Shown here in pieces: positions 21,201 through 31,306 of a stretch of 58,895 nt of DNA (positions within the stretch are counted from its first letter, which is position 1; every line of letters begins with the position of its first letter). Source of the DNA: Anaeromonas gelatinilytica. GTDB lineage: Bacteria > Bacillota > Clostridia > Tissierellales > SIT17. The notes below the pieces were generated by a model. It searched no databases and was not told where the DNA came from. It worked only from the letters and a program-made list of their open reading frames with translations. The translations under genes and the position numbers were made by a program. The DNA is taken from contig NZ_WSFU01000054.1 in assembly GCF_016820635.1 (NCBI RefSeq), positions 1-58,895 on the forward strand. Reading direction: 5' to 3'.

Positions 21201-21773
21201 ATACTCATCATAATCTACTACTTCTATTTTTTGTATTTCATGGGAAGTTCTAAATCCATCAAAGAAATGTACGAAAGGAACTCTAGATTTTATTGCTGAA
21301 AGATGAGCAACCCCAGCTAAATCCATAACCTCTTGTACACTACCAGATGCTAACATAGCAAATCCTGTTTGTCTTGTTGCCATAACATCTGAATGATCTC
21401 CAAATATTGATAGTGCATGACTAGCTACTGCACGAGCACTTACATGAAATACTCCTGGTAAAAGTTCTCCAGCAATTTTATACATATTAGGTATCATAAG
21501 TAATAAACCTTGAGAAGCCGTAAATGTAGTAGTCAATGCTCCTCCCTGTAAAGAGCCATGAACTGCTCCGGATGCTCCTCCCTCAGACTGTAATTCAGTA
21601 ACCTTAACTGGTTGACCAAAAATATTGTTTCTGCCATGAGCCGCCCAATCATCAGCGTACTCAGCCATTGGTGATGAAGGTGTTATTGGATAAATTGCAG
21701 CAACATCTGTAAATGCATAAGATACATGAGACGCAGCTGTATTTCCATCCATGGTTTTCATAACTTTTGCCAT
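18234..21773 (-). CDS. nifJ: Pyruvate:ferredoxin (flavodoxin) oxidoreductase, single subunit
   Basis: Oxidises pyruvate with CoA to acetyl-CoA and CO2, passing electrons to ferredoxin; it is the main pyruvate-consuming enzyme in strict anaerobes. At 1179 residues it has the normal length of the homodimeric enzyme. The N-terminal domain shows AIYPITPSSPMAEYADDWAA. Two 4Fe-4S clusters are bound by CIQCNQCSFVCP and CTGCGNCADICP (about 690-760), with a further cluster region around SGACAGCGETPY. The TPP-binding motif is GDGWAYDIGYGGLDHVL with EVYSNTGGQ. It is a single-gene transcript with its own promoter and terminator. Confidence 0.97.
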   Translation of the reverse strand: MAKVMKTMDGNTAASHVSYAFTDVAAIYPITPSSPMAEYADDWAAHGRNNIFGQPVKVTELQSEGGASGAVHGSLQGGALTTTFTASQGLLLMIPNMYKIAGELLPGVFHVSARAVASHALSIFGDHSDVMATRQTGFAMLASGSVQEVMDLAGVAHLSAIKSRVPFVHFFDGFRTSHEIQKIEVVDYDEYAKLVDYDAVKAFRNRSLNSERPVTRGTAQNPDIFFQARESSNRFYDELPKIVEDYMNEMSKVVGREYKPFNYYGAEDAERVIVAMGSVTETIEETIDYLMNKGEKIGVIKVHLYRPFCKEFFFNALPNTVKKIAVLDRTKEPGALGEPLYQDIRTLFYEEENQPIIVGGRYGLGSKDTTPSQIKRVFDELNKENPKNGFTIGINDDVTHTSLNVEEEINTTPEGTIRCKFWGLGSDGTVGANKNAIKIIGDNTNLYAQGYFSYDSKKSGGVTVSHLRFGKNPIKSTYLIDEADFISCSTQSYVDKYDLLKGLKRGGTFLLNTLWSPEEIESKLPGTMKKYMAENDIKFYAINATNIAQEIGLGNRTNMIMQSAFFKLADVIDLDDAIDYLNDAIVKSYGKKGEKIVKMNQEAVKKGIDSLVKIEVKEEWKDETVASQVAAGVEAPDFIKNILEPINRQEGDLLPVSSFIDAEDGTFQNGSAAFEKRGIAVNVPEWQADNCIQCNQCSFVCPHAAIRPVLADENEMDRAPEGFETIDAMGKQFSDLKYKIQVSTLDCTGCGNCADICPAKDKALIMKPIETQTEKEVSNWDFAMTVSEKKDRMNINTVKGSQFAKPLLEFSGACAGCGETPYAKAVTQLYGDRMIIANATGCSSIWGGSAPSTPYCMNSEGKGPAWANSLFEDNAEYGYGMAVAVSQLRDKLEILMKELIELNVSDEIKSVMSEWIEGKNNADDSKEATEKILSILESNNITDERAKEILTEIEENKDYLIKKSMWIVGGDGWAYDIGYGGLDHVLASGEDVNILVFDTEVYSNTGGQSSKATPTAAVAKFAASGKKTKKKDLGMIATTYGYVYVAQVAMGANKNQFMKALVEAESYNGPSIIIAYAPCINHGIKAGMGKSQEQEKNAVEAGYWHLYRYNPELKEQGKNPFTLDSKEPKSSFRDFLMSEVRYTSLAKTFPEIAEELFNHAEEDAKERYANYKRMAEMEY

Positions 21774-22081
21774 ATATAATTACCCCCTTATATTTGTGTG
21801 TGAACTAAATTACAAAATCACTCAAGTTAAGTATATTAAACAATTCTACCAAAGTCAATAATATACAATTTTTTGTTTTGTTTAAAAAAGTATGTTAAAA
21901 GTTCAAAAAATATTTTTGTATACAATATAATGTTAAATATATTCTAAAATTAAGTTAACTCCAATATCTCATTATTGGTTAATTTAATATAAGATATTAA
22001 ATAAAAAATATTAAAATAAAAGATATTACAAAATTGATAAATTTCGGTTATCTTCATACTAAAAATATAGGTAATTAATGG
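21774..22081. other. 308-base intergenic region before PFOR
   Basis: Very AT-rich. It holds the PFOR promoter near its left end. The remaining part, 21860-22081, shows no ORF with a ribosome site, no convincing hairpin with a T-run and no recognised operator. The 3' end of hprK lies nowhere near; hprK is transcribed away on the same strand after this gap. Confidence 0.6.
21830..21858 (-). promoter_or_regulatory. Sigma-A promoter of the PFOR gene
   Basis: TTGACT (21853-21858) and TATACT (21830-21835) are separated by exactly 17 bases, about 57 bases before the ATG, which is preceded by AAGGGGG. Confidence 0.8.
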
Positions 22082-23002
22082 TTACTTTCTCTCTATTTCT
22101 CCCATTAATTTATTATTAAATTCCACAGCTGCATTATATCCCATCTTTTTTTGTCTATGATTTCTAGCTGCCACTTCAACAATCATAGCAAGATTTCTAC
22201 CTGGCTTCACTGGAACTACAATTTTAGGTATTTCGATTCCTAATATATCATCATATTCTTCATCTAAACCTATTCTGTCATATTCTTTTTTTTCATTCCA
22301 ATATTCCAATTCTATAATTAAATCTATTCCTTTAGAATTTCGTACTGCTCCAACTCCATATAATCGCTTTATATCAAGAATACCTAAACCTCTAATCTCT
22401 AAAAAATGTCGTATTAGCTCTGGAGCCATACCTTTAAGTATTCCATCATCTTTTCTTTTTATTTCCACAGCATCATCTGCTATTAATCTATGTCCTCTTT
22501 TTATTAGTTCTAATGCAGTTTCACTTTTACCAACTCCACTTTTTCCCACTATTAAGACCCCTATACCATAAATATCTACTAATACACCATGAATAGTAGT
22601 ACTTGGAGCTAACATATCATCTAAACAAGTTATTAATTTATTTACAAATTTAGTTGTTGGAAGTCCTGTTCTTAATATTGTCCTATCATATTTTTTTGCT
22701 AAATCAAGAGTTTTTTCAGTAATTTCTAGATTTCTCGTAACTATTAAAGCAGGAATTGGATAAGAAAAGAAAAAATTTAATCGATCATACTTAACTTCAG
22801 TATCTAGCGTTTGAAGATAATTCCATTCAGCCTTACCTATGATTTGTATTCTCTCATGAGCAAAATACTCTTCATAGCCTGCTAATTGTAACCCTGGTCT
22901 ATTTATATCACTTTTTATTATTTTATCATCGCCTCTCTTACTCTCATAAATAACTTCTACATCTAAATCTTTTATTATTCTCTTTATAGATACTGATTCC
23001 AT
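22082..23002 (-). CDS. hprK: HPr kinase/phosphorylase
   Basis: Phosphorylates and dephosphorylates Ser46 of HPr, setting CcpA-dependent carbon catabolite control; 306 residues. The C-terminal catalytic domain has the P-loop GKSGVGKSETALEL (about 152-165), then ADDAVEI and the family signature EIRGLGILDIKRLYG. The N-terminal half is the usual DRTGG-like domain. Its substrate is encoded at 6830-7102. An AAGGGG site precedes the ATG. It follows uvrC by 39 bases and may be co-transcribed with it. Confidence 0.96.
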   Translation of the reverse strand: MESVSIKRIIKDLDVEVIYESKRGDDKIIKSDINRPGLQLAGYEEYFAHERIQIIGKAEWNYLQTLDTEVKYDRLNFFFSYPIPALIVTRNLEITEKTLDLAKKYDRTILRTGLPTTKFVNKLITCLDDMLAPSTTIHGVLVDIYGIGVLIVGKSGVGKSETALELIKRGHRLIADDAVEIKRKDDGILKGMAPELIRHFLEIRGLGILDIKRLYGVGAVRNSKGIDLIIELEYWNEKKEYDRIGLDEEYDDILGIEIPKIVVPVKPGRNLAMIVEVAARNHRQKKMGYNAAVEFNNKLMGEIERK

Positions 23003-23041
23003 ATTTATTCCCCTTCCATTATATTTGATTTAATAAATATT

Positions 23042-24910
23042 CTATTTCTTATTTCTAAAATAGTTATATACTGACTCAGCTGACTTAATATTCATTCCCT
23101 CTACATTCTTTAATTCTTCAATTTCTGCCTTCCTAATCTTATCAATTGATCCTAATTCTCTAAGCAATGCCTTCTTCCTCTTTTCTCCGATTCCAGATAT
23201 ATTATCTAAAACTGATTTAAACATTCTTTTATCTCGTAAACTTCTATGATAACTTATAGCAAATCTATGAGCTTCATCTTGAATTCTTGTAATCAATTTA
23301 AATACTTCACTGTTCTTAGATATTTTAATTTCTTTATTTTTAAATATTAAGCCTCTAGTTCTATGAAAATCATCCTTAATCATACCACATACTGGAATAT
23401 CTAGATTAAATTCTTTCATAACTTTTAACGCAATATTAACTTGTCCTTTACCACCATCCATCATTATTAAATCAGGTAAAACAGAGAAACTCTCAATTCC
23501 AATTTTATTTTCCCTTATCAATTCTCTTTCTTCCATGGCTCTATTAAATCTTCTCCACAATATTTCTTCCATACTCCCATAATCATTAGGCCCTTCTATG
23601 GATTTTATTTTAAATCGCCTATAATCACTACTTTTCTTTTTTCCACCTTCAAAAACAACCATTGATCCAACAGACTCAACCCCTTGAATATTAGATATAT
23701 CAAAGGCTTCTATTCGATTAGGAATATACTCTAAATTTAATATTTTTTTCAATTCTATTAATATTCCCTTACTTTCTGCCATATTTCTCTTTATCCTATC
23801 ACTATATTGATTTAAAGCCTCCAACGCATTTTTTCGTACCATTTCCATTAAATGATTTTTCTCTCCACGTTTAGGCACTTTAATATATACCTTTGAACCT
23901 CTCTTTTGAGTAAGCCATCTAGATACTAATTCAATATCTTCATACTCATCTTCCATTAATATCTCTTTAGGTATATAGGCAGTCCCCATATAAAATTGCT
24001 TTGTAAAGGCAGATAAAATTTCCTTCCTAGATTGTCCCTCAATATCTGTTATTACGAAATGTTCTCTACCAGTTAATTTCCCATTTCTTACAAAGAAAAT
24101 CTGAACAATGGCATCATCTGTACCTTTAGCCATAGCAACTATATCTTGATCTACAATATTTGTTGATACTATCTTTTGTTTTTCTAAAATATGTTGTAAG
24201 GATAATAATTGATCCCTATATCTAGCCGCTTCTTCAAAATCTAAGTTTTTAGAAGCAGTATTCATCTTATTCTTAATTATATCTATTAACTTTTCCTCTT
24301 TACCATTTAAAAACATTATTATCTCATTAATCATTTCCATATACTTATCGTGTTTTACATTCCCCATACATGGAGCCAAACATTTACCAATATAATAGTT
24401 CAAACAAGGTCTTTCTCTAACTTGCTTACCTTCTTCAAGTTTCAACTTACATGTCCTAATAGGATATAGATCCCTTATTATATCTAATGTACTATTTACT
24501 GCTCCACCGCTAGTATATGGCCCAAAATATTTGGCTCCATCTTTTAAAATTTTTCGTGTTTTTATAACTCTAGGATATGATTCATTAGTAGTAATCTTTA
24601 TATAAGGATATTGTTTATCATCTCTTAGCAAAACATTATATTTGGGTTTATGTTTTTTAATTAAATTTGCCTCTAATATCAGTGCCTCTATTTCTGAATC
24701 AGTCATTATATATTCAAATTCTTTAATATGACTTACCATCGTTCTTACCTTAGTTGATTTAACTGATGAAGATTGAAAATATTGTCTAACTCTTTTTTTG
24801 AGACTAATTGCCTTACCTACATATATAATTTGTCCTTTACTATCTTTCATTATATAAACTCCTGGATTATCAGGAAGCTTTTTTAATTCTTCTTGTATAT
24901 GAAAACTCAT
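23042..24910 (-). CDS. uvrC: Excinuclease ABC subunit C
   Basis: Makes both incisions in nucleotide excision repair; 622 residues. The N-terminal GIY-YIG nuclease is NPGVYIMKDSKGQIIYVGKA. The cysteine-containing middle, the UVR motif near residues 205-240 (DFEEAARYRDQLLSL), the RNase H-like endonuclease domain (EAFDISNIQG, MMDGGKGQ) and the C-terminal helix-hairpin-helix (LDNISGIGEKRKKALL) are all present. uvrB and uvrA form a separate transcript, split from uvrC by two plus-strand genes. No LexA box is seen before uvrC. Confidence 0.96.
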   Translation of the reverse strand: MSFHIQEELKKLPDNPGVYIMKDSKGQIIYVGKAISLKKRVRQYFQSSSVKSTKVRTMVSHIKEFEYIMTDSEIEALILEANLIKKHKPKYNVLLRDDKQYPYIKITTNESYPRVIKTRKILKDGAKYFGPYTSGGAVNSTLDIIRDLYPIRTCKLKLEEGKQVRERPCLNYYIGKCLAPCMGNVKHDKYMEMINEIIMFLNGKEEKLIDIIKNKMNTASKNLDFEEAARYRDQLLSLQHILEKQKIVSTNIVDQDIVAMAKGTDDAIVQIFFVRNGKLTGREHFVITDIEGQSRKEILSAFTKQFYMGTAYIPKEILMEDEYEDIELVSRWLTQKRGSKVYIKVPKRGEKNHLMEMVRKNALEALNQYSDRIKRNMAESKGILIELKKILNLEYIPNRIEAFDISNIQGVESVGSMVVFEGGKKKSSDYRRFKIKSIEGPNDYGSMEEILWRRFNRAMEERELIRENKIGIESFSVLPDLIMMDGGKGQVNIALKVMKEFNLDIPVCGMIKDDFHRTRGLIFKNKEIKISKNSEVFKLITRIQDEAHRFAISYHRSLRDKRMFKSVLDNISGIGEKRKKALLRELGSIDKIRKAEIEELKNVEGMNIKSAESVYNYFRNKK

Positions 24911-24959
24911 ATTATATCATCCTTTTACAATTTTCTTTCATAATTATATAATATCATAA

Positions 24960-24988
24960 TTGAAGTAGTCGATAAATTTGGTTATAAT
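24960..24988 (+). promoter_or_regulatory. Sigma-A promoter of the plus-strand membrane gene pair
   Basis: TTGAAG (24960-24965) and TATAAT (24983-24988) have a 17-base spacer and lie about 35 bases before the TTG start of the 229-residue gene, in the divergent gap next to uvrC. Confidence 0.75.
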
Positions 24989-25022
24989 AAGCTTATAAAA
25001 AGAAATATAAGGAGGTTAAAAC

Positions 25023-25712
25023 TTGTTAGGAACTAAACACACCATTTTATTTTTTTTAGCATTTTTCTTAACCATATTTTTAGTTACTATAATAGGAATT
25101 ATATTCTCACCTTTTATTAATAATATTAGTGATTATATTTATTATAATATAGTTTCTCCTATATTATTTACATTTTATTTTTTCACTTTTATAGCATTTC
25201 AAGGAATTATAAGAAAAATATATACTAATAAATATATAAACGAAAATCAAATTTTAATCAAATCAAAAGCAAAAAAATTTCAAATAAATGAAAAATTATT
25301 GATATATTTAGTCATAATATTAATATATTTTAGTTCTATGATAAGAAACTTTTCTATTCAATCAATAACATTACCCAAAGTTTTATTATTCATTTTATCT
25401 ATAATTATTATAGAAATTGCCTTAAAATTTTCATCAAAATCATTATATGGTTATTTTACTAAGGATTATATTATAATATCAGGAATTGATTTAAGAATTA
25501 GTTTACCTATTATTTATGGATCCAATATTTTAAATGATTCTAACGTATATACTTATAATGATATTAAAGAATATTTTACATTTCCTGAAACAATAGAACT
25601 ATACTTGATTGGAGAACAGGGAAAATTAGTATTTAATACAGATAATGAATTATCACGACAATTTCTTGGTATTTTAAAACAAAAGAAAATACCAATGAAA
25701 AAATTTAATTAA
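25023..25712 (+). CDS. Membrane protein of unknown function
   Basis: A 229-residue protein with four predicted membrane segments in its first 145 residues (about 7-30, 40-60, 92-108 and 118-137), then a soluble C-terminal domain of about 80 residues (KDYIIISGIDLRISLPIIYG, ending KKIPMKKFN). The fold resembles small-membrane/PH-like sensor designs, but no family was recognised. The TTG start at 25023 lies seven bases after GGAGG. A promoter with consensus spacing is just upstream, and the next gene starts 22 bases after its stop, so the two are probably one transcript. Confidence 0.75.
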   Translation: MLGTKHTILFFLAFFLTIFLVTIIGIIFSPFINNISDYIYYNIVSPILFTFYFFTFIAFQGIIRKIYTNKYINENQILIKSKAKKFQINEKLLIYLVIILIYFSSMIRNFSIQSITLPKVLLFILSIIIIEIALKFSSKSLYGYFTKDYIIISGIDLRISLPIIYGSNILNDSNVYTYNDIKEYFTFPETIELYLIGEQGKLVFNTDNELSRQFLGILKQKKIPMKKFN

Positions 25713-25734
25713 TTATTTAAAATGGAGGTGAAAT

Positions 25735-26367
25735 ATGCAAGTAGATTTGTTAGAATGGTTAGGATATATAGCATCATTTATAGTATTAGTTTCATTACTT
25801 ATGTCTTCTGTTATTAAGCTTAGATGGATTAATCTATTAGGCTCTTTAATATTTGCAATCTATGGCTTCCTAATTGGAGCATTACCTGTAGGAATTATGA
25901 ATTTAGGTATAGTATTTATTAATATTTATTATTTAATTAAAATATATGGCTCTAAAGATTATTTCAAAATCTTACCTATAAATACAAATACAGATTATTT
26001 TCAATATTTTCTAGAATTTTATAAAGAAGATATTTTAAATTATTTTTCTAGATCAAAATTTGATATTGATGATTCAGTTGTAAATATTTATATATTAAGA
26101 AATATGATACCGGCTGGAGTATTCATAGCATCCGAATATGATTCTAATACCTTAAAAATTGAACTAGATTATGTTATACCCGAATATAGAGACTTCAAGA
26201 TTGGCAAATATCTATTTGAAGACCAAAAAAAGCATTTTTTAAATAAAGGATATAATAAATTCGTAAGTATATCCTTAAATAATAAACATGATAAATATCT
26301 AGAAAAAATGGGATTCACTAAAATAATAGAAGATGGAAATGATTATTTCGTTAAAGAGATAGAATGA
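25735..26367 (+). CDS. YgjV-like membrane domain fused to a GNAT acetyltransferase domain
   Basis: A 210-residue protein. Residues 1-75 form three membrane segments with the pattern of YgjV-type inner membrane proteins (WLGYIASFIVLVSLLMSSVIKLRWINLLGSL broken over segments; GALPVGIMNLGIVFINIYYL). Residues about 90-210 look like a GNAT fold: VIPEYRDFKIGKYLFEDQ is a degenerate acetyl-CoA-binding motif A (R-x-x-x-I-G-K), followed by HDKYLEKMGFTKI, the usual C-terminal strand. GGAGG precedes the ATG. Whether it still binds acetyl-CoA is uncertain because the second glycine of motif A is lysine. The acceptor is unknown. Confidence 0.75.
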   Translation: MQVDLLEWLGYIASFIVLVSLLMSSVIKLRWINLLGSLIFAIYGFLIGALPVGIMNLGIVFINIYYLIKIYGSKDYFKILPINTNTDYFQYFLEFYKEDILNYFSRSKFDIDDSVVNIYILRNMIPAGVFIASEYDSNTLKIELDYVIPEYRDFKIGKYLFEDQKKHFLNKGYNKFVSISLNNKHDKYLEKMGFTKIIEDGNDYFVKEIE

Positions 26368-26394
26368 GTATATCTAGATATACTCATTCTATCT
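26357..26394. terminator. 38-base perfect palindrome between convergent genes
   Basis: A perfect inverted repeat centred on CTAG at 26374-26377 covers the stop codons of both the plus-strand GNAT gene and uvrA. It can form a 17-bp stem in either transcript. T-runs are short on both sides, so it may act mainly as a 3'-end stabiliser or a weak bidirectional terminator. Confidence 0.7.
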
Positions 26395-29214
26395 ATCTAA
26401 TATTTTCTTTAAAAATTTACCAGTATAAGATTGCTTTACTTTTGATACTTCTTCAGGCGTACCTTCAGTTACTATAGTACCTCCACCATCTCCTCCTTCA
26501 GGTCCTAGATCTATAATATGATCGGCTACCTTTATTACATCTAAATTATGTTCAATAACTAATACAGTATTACCACTCTCAACTAATTTATTTAATACCT
26601 TAATAAGTTTATGAATATCAGCAAAATGTAATCCTGTAGTAGGCTCATCTAGTATATACAATGTTTTTCCAGTACTTCTCTTACTTAATTCAGTAGCTAA
26701 TTTAATCCTTTGAGCTTCTCCACCAGATAATTGTGTTGATGGTTGACCTAAATGAATATATCCTAATCCAACATCATTTAATGTCTTTAACTTCCTTTTA
26801 ATTTTAGGTATATTATCAAAAAACTCAACTGATTCTTCTACAGTCATATCTAATACATCAGAAATAGTTTTACCCTTATATTTCACCTGTAATGTTTCTC
26901 TATTATATCTCTTCCCTTTACACACTTCACATGGTACATATATATCAGGTAAGAAATGCATTTCAATTTTAATTATTCCATCTCCACTACAAGCCTCACA
27001 TCTTCCACCTTTAACATTAAAACTAAATCTACCTTTTTTATAACCCTTCATTTTAGCTTCAGGAGTCATTGCAAACAGTTCTCTTATATAATCAAATACT
27101 CCAGTATAAGTAGCAGGATTTGATCTCGGAGTTCTTCCAATCGGTGATTGATCTATGTTTATTACCTTATCTATATTTTCTATTCCCTTTATATCTTTAT
27201 GAGAACCAGGTCTTGCTTTCCTTCTATGAAGTTCTTGCCCCAATCTATTATATAATATTTCATTTACTAATGTACTCTTACCTGAACCAGAAACTCCTGT
27301 TACACAATTAAATACACCCAATGGTATTTTTACATCTATCTTTTTAAGATTATGTTCTTTAGCACCTATTACTTTTATTTCTTTTCCATTACCTTTCCTT
27401 CTTTCACTTGGGATTTCAATCTTTTTCTTCCCACTCAAATATTGACCTGTTATAGATTCTTCATAAGCCATTATTTCTTTCATAGTACCTTGTGCTATTA
27501 TTTTACCACCATTTATCCCTGCTCCAGGACCAATATCCACAATATGATCAGCAGCAGCCATTGTATCTTCATCATGTTCCACTACTAAAAGAGTATTTCC
27601 TAAATCCGTAAGATTTCTTAAAGCTTCTAATAATCTATCATTATCTCTTTGATGAAGTCCAATACTTGGTTCATCTAATACATATAATACTCCGACTAAA
27701 CTTGAACCTATCTGAGTAGCTAATCTTATTCTTTGAGATTCTCCACCAGACAATGTCCCTGCACTTCTAGATAAATTTAAATATTCTAATCCCACATTAC
27801 TTAGAAATTCTAGTCTACTATTTATCTCCTTTAGTATTTGATGAGCTATCATTTCCTCTCTTTCAGTAAGTTTAAGCTTTTTAAAAAATTCTAAACTATC
27901 TTTTATAGACATTTCTGTTATTTCGGCAATATTTTTATCGTTTACTGTAACAGCTAAACTCTCATCCTTTAATCTTGCCCCATGACAATCACTACAAGGT
28001 ATAATACTCATATAACTTTCTATTTTATCCCTCATATAATCGGATCGTGTTTCATTATATCTTCTTTGAAGATTATTTATAATCCCTTCAAAAGGGCCAT
28101 TATACATCTTATGTCCACTAAATCTACTATCAAAAGAAAATTTGATGTTTTCACATTTAGTTCCATATAATAATTCATCTATCATTTCTTTTGAAGCTTC
28201 CTTAATTGGGGTATCTAAATCAAATTTATATTTTTCAACAATGGTCTTAATTATTTGATAATAATAAGTGCCTTCTCCAGCTCCACTATACGGAGCTATT
28301 GCTCCTTGATTTATAGATAAATTTTTATTAGGTATAACTAATTCCCTATCAACTTTCTTATGATTTCCCAATCCGTTACAAGTTGGACACATACCAAAAG
28401 GATTATTAAATGAAAACATCCTTGGAGAAATCTCCTCTAAGGCTATTCCACAATCTGGACAAGCAAAATTTTGACTAAACAATATATCTTTACCACCAAT
28501 AATATTTACTATAGCTAGTCCTTCTGATAATTCCAATGTTGTTTCTAAAGAATCTGCCAATCTCTTTTCTATGTCTTTTTTAATAATTATTCTATCTACT
28601 ACTACTTCAATAGTATGCTTTTTATTTTTTGCTAGTCCATTTAATTCATTTATATCAAATATTTCTCCATCAATTCTAACTCTAACATAGCCTTCTTTTC
28701 TAATATTCTCTAATAACTTTTTATGTTGTCCTTTTTTCCCTCTAATAATTGGTGCTAATAATTGAATCTTAGTCCTTTCTTCTAATTCCATAACCTTATC
28801 AACCATCTGATCTATAGTTTGAGATGTAATCTCTTGTCCACACTTAGGACAATGAGGAATACCAATCCTAGCAAACAATAATCTAAAATAATCATAGATT
28901 TCAGTAACTGTTCCCACTGTAGATCTAGGATTTCTATTTGTTGTTTTTTGATCAATTGAAATAGCAGGAGATAATCCTTCTATATATTCAACATTCGGTT
29001 TTTCCATTTGACCTAAGAATTGCCTTGCATAGGCAGAAAGACTCTCTACATATCTTCTTTGTCCTTCCGCATATATAGTATCAAAAGCTAGGGAAGATTT
29101 TCCTGACCCACTCAAACCTGTTAATACTATAAATTTATCTCTAGGTAACTCTATATCAATATTTTTAAGATTATGTTCCTTGGCTCCTTTAACTATAATT
29201 TTGTTTTTTTCCAT
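26389..29214 (-). CDS. uvrA: Excinuclease ABC subunit A
   Basis: Damage-sensing ATPase of nucleotide excision repair; 941 residues, the usual length. It has two ABC modules ([16 protein letters not shown] and [16 protein letters not shown]) with signatures [13 protein letters not shown] and [13 protein letters not shown]. Zinc-binding cysteines appear as CPKCG, CPDCG with CPTC, and CEACSG with CEVCKG. The frame extends to a TTG at 29241, but the ATG at 29214 follows AGAGGG and is chosen. It directly follows uvrB (27-base gap) under the SOS-box promoter. Confidence 0.96.
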   Translation of the reverse strand: MEKNKIIVKGAKEHNLKNIDIELPRDKFIVLTGLSGSGKSSLAFDTIYAEGQRRYVESLSAYARQFLGQMEKPNVEYIEGLSPAISIDQKTTNRNPRSTVGTVTEIYDYFRLLFARIGIPHCPKCGQEITSQTIDQMVDKVMELEERTKIQLLAPIIRGKKGQHKKLLENIRKEGYVRVRIDGEIFDINELNGLAKNKKHTIEVVVDRIIIKKDIEKRLADSLETTLELSEGLAIVNIIGGKDILFSQNFACPDCGIALEEISPRMFSFNNPFGMCPTCNGLGNHKKVDRELVIPNKNLSINQGAIAPYSGAGEGTYYYQIIKTIVEKYKFDLDTPIKEASKEMIDELLYGTKCENIKFSFDSRFSGHKMYNGPFEGIINNLQRRYNETRSDYMRDKIESYMSIIPCSDCHGARLKDESLAVTVNDKNIAEITEMSIKDSLEFFKKLKLTEREEMIAHQILKEINSRLEFLSNVGLEYLNLSRSAGTLSGGESQRIRLATQIGSSLVGVLYVLDEPSIGLHQRDNDRLLEALRNLTDLGNTLLVVEHDEDTMAAADHIVDIGPGAGINGGKIIAQGTMKEIMAYEESITGQYLSGKKKIEIPSERRKGNGKEIKVIGAKEHNLKKIDVKIPLGVFNCVTGVSGSGKSTLVNEILYNRLGQELHRRKARPGSHKDIKGIENIDKVINIDQSPIGRTPRSNPATYTGVFDYIRELFAMTPEAKMKGYKKGRFSFNVKGGRCEACSGDGIIKIEMHFLPDIYVPCEVCKGKRYNRETLQVKYKGKTISDVLDMTVEESVEFFDNIPKIKRKLKTLNDVGLGYIHLGQPSTQLSGGEAQRIKLATELSKRSTGKTLYILDEPTTGLHFADIHKLIKVLNKLVESGNTVLVIEHNLDVIKVADHIIDLGPEGGDGGGTIVTEGTPEEVSKVKQSYTGKFLKKILDR

Positions 29215-29241
29215 TTTATCCCTCTTTCCCATTAGACGCAA

Positions 29242-31206
29242 TTAATTTTCATTAAGCGATGCTATTTTATCCCTTAATTCCGCTGCTCTTTCAAATTGTA
29301 AATTTTCTGCTGCCTCAATCATTTCTGTTTCTAATCTAATAATTATATTTTTAATTTCTTCTTTAGACATATCTTTACTTGTATTATATTTTTCTTCTTC
29401 TTCTGCAATTTTAGTTGCTTCAATAACATCTCGAATAGACTTTCTTATAGTAGTAGGAGTTATACCATGTTCTTCATTATAAGAGATTTGTATACTTCTT
29501 CTTCTATTAGTTTCACTAATTGCTCTATTCATAGAATTAGTTATTTTATCTGCATACATTATAACTTCACCTTGTGAATTTCTAGCTGCTCTTCCTATGG
29601 TCTGTACCATAGAAGTTTCAGATCTTAAAAATCCTTCTTTATCTGCATCTAAAATAGCTACTAAAGAAACCTCTGGTAAATCCAATCCTTCTCTTAATAA
29701 ATTTATACCAACTAAAACATCAAATTTTCCCAGTCTTAAATCTCTTATTATCTCCATTCTTTCAATAGTTTTAATATCTGAATGAAGATAAGTTACCTTT
29801 ATTCCTATTTCTTTAAAATAATTAGTTAAATCCTCTGACATTTTTTTAGTCAAAGTAGTCACTAATATTCTTTCATTCTTCTCAACTCTATTTTTAATTT
29901 CTTTAACCAAATCATCTATTTGATGGTCTGTAGGTCTTACTGTAACTAAAGGATCTAATAATCCAGTAGGTCTAATAATTTGTTCTACGATTTCTTCAGA
30001 TTTCTCAGCTTCATAAGACCCAGGGGTAGCACTTACAAATATCATTTGATTAATATGATTTTCAAATTCATCAAATCTTAAAGGTCTATTATCCATAGCC
30101 GATGGTAATCTAAATCCATAATCTACTAGGGTTTGTTTTCTAGATCTATCTCCAGCATACATTCCCCTTACCTGCGGAATAGTAACATGAGATTCATCCA
30201 CAACTATTAAAAAATCATCTGGAAAATAATCTATCAAAGTATAAGGTTTACTTCCTTTTGATCTTCCACTAATATGTCGTGAATAATTTTCTATTCCATT
30301 ACAATATCCCATTTCCCTTAACATTTCTATGTCATACATTGTTCGTTGTTGCAATCTTTGAGCCTCTAAAAGTTTATCCTCTCTTCTCAATTCTTTTAAT
30401 CTTTCCTCTAATTCATTTTCTATATTTACAATAGCTTCTTCAATTTTATCTTGGGATGTAGCAAAGTGTGAAGCTGGAAATATAGATACATGACTTCTTC
30501 TGCCGATTATTTCTCCAGTCAATGAATTGACTTCCGTGATTCTATCAATTTCATCTCCAAAGAACTCAACCCTTATAGCATTTTCACTTGAAGAAGCTGG
30601 AAATATTTCTACAATATCTCCTCTAACCCTAAATGTTCCCCTAATAAAATTAATATCGTTTCTTTCATATTGAATATCTACTAATTTTCTAACTACTTCA
30701 TCCCTATCTTTATTCATACCAGGTCTTAAAGATACAACTAAATTTTCATAATCTATTGGATCTCCTAAACCATATATGCAAGATACACTTGCAACTATTA
30801 TTACATCTTTTCTTTCAAATAATGATGCTGTAGCTGAATGTCGTAATTTATCTATTTCATCATTTATTGACGCATCTTTTTCTATATAAGTATCACTACC
30901 AGGAACATAAGCTTCTGGTTGATAATAATCATAATAACTTACAAAATATTCTACAGCATTATCAGGAAAAAACTCCCTAAATTCACTAGCCAATTGAGCT
31001 GCCAATGTCTTATTATGAGCTATTACTAATGTTGGTTTTTGAACTTTTTCTATTATATTAGCCATAGTAAAAGTCTTACCAGAACCCGTTACTCCTAATA
31101 AAGTTTGAAACTTTTTATTATCTTCTATTCCTTTTGCTAATTTATCTATAGCCACTGGTTGGTCCCCAGTAGGTTGATATTCTGATTTCAATTTAAATTT
31201 TTCCAT
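29242..31206 (-). CDS. uvrB: Excinuclease ABC subunit B
   Basis: DNA-loading helicase-like subunit of nucleotide excision repair; 654 residues. [15 protein letters not shown] is the Walker A motif, the beta-hairpin region includes [12 protein letters not shown], and other helicase motifs are [16 protein letters not shown] and [10 protein letters not shown]. The C-terminal UVR motif ([23 protein letters not shown] broken at about residues 620-645) contacts UvrC. It is the first gene of uvrBA, with its own promoter and a LexA-type box upstream. Confidence 0.97.
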   Translation of the reverse strand: MEKFKLKSEYQPTGDQPVAIDKLAKGIEDNKKFQTLLGVTGSGKTFTMANIIEKVQKPTLVIAHNKTLAAQLASEFREFFPDNAVEYFVSYYDYYQPEAYVPGSDTYIEKDASINDEIDKLRHSATASLFERKDVIIVASVSCIYGLGDPIDYENLVVSLRPGMNKDRDEVVRKLVDIQYERNDINFIRGTFRVRGDIVEIFPASSSENAIRVEFFGDEIDRITEVNSLTGEIIGRRSHVSIFPASHFATSQDKIEEAIVNIENELEERLKELRREDKLLEAQRLQQRTMYDIEMLREMGYCNGIENYSRHISGRSKGSKPYTLIDYFPDDFLIVVDESHVTIPQVRGMYAGDRSRKQTLVDYGFRLPSAMDNRPLRFDEFENHINQMIFVSATPGSYEAEKSEEIVEQIIRPTGLLDPLVTVRPTDHQIDDLVKEIKNRVEKNERILVTTLTKKMSEDLTNYFKEIGIKVTYLHSDIKTIERMEIIRDLRLGKFDVLVGINLLREGLDLPEVSLVAILDADKEGFLRSETSMVQTIGRAARNSQGEVIMYADKITNSMNRAISETNRRRSIQISYNEEHGITPTTIRKSIRDVIEATKIAEEEEKYNTSKDMSKEEIKNIIIRLETEMIEAAENLQFERAAELRDKIASLNEN

Positions 31207-31234
31207 TTTATCACCTCTATATTGCTCTTTTGAA

Positions 31235-31247
31235 GAACACCCGTTCG
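31235..31247 (-). promoter_or_regulatory. LexA/DinR-type SOS box before uvrB
   Basis: The minus-strand sequence CGAACGGGTGTTC matches the Gram-positive LexA site CGAAC-N4-GTTC. It lies just downstream of the -10 element, over the expected start of transcription, where LexA binding would block initiation. Confidence 0.75.
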
Positions 31248-31253
31248 TTACTT

Positions 31254-31282
31254 ATTATATGTTTACTTTTAAATTAAGTCAA
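31254..31282 (-). promoter_or_regulatory. Sigma-A promoter of uvrBA
   Basis: TTGACT (31277-31282) and TATAAT (31254-31259) are separated by exactly 17 bases and lie about 50 bases upstream of the uvrB ATG, next to the SOS box. Confidence 0.85.
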
Positions 31283-31306
31283 TAGATATATTTATATTTT
31301 TACCCT

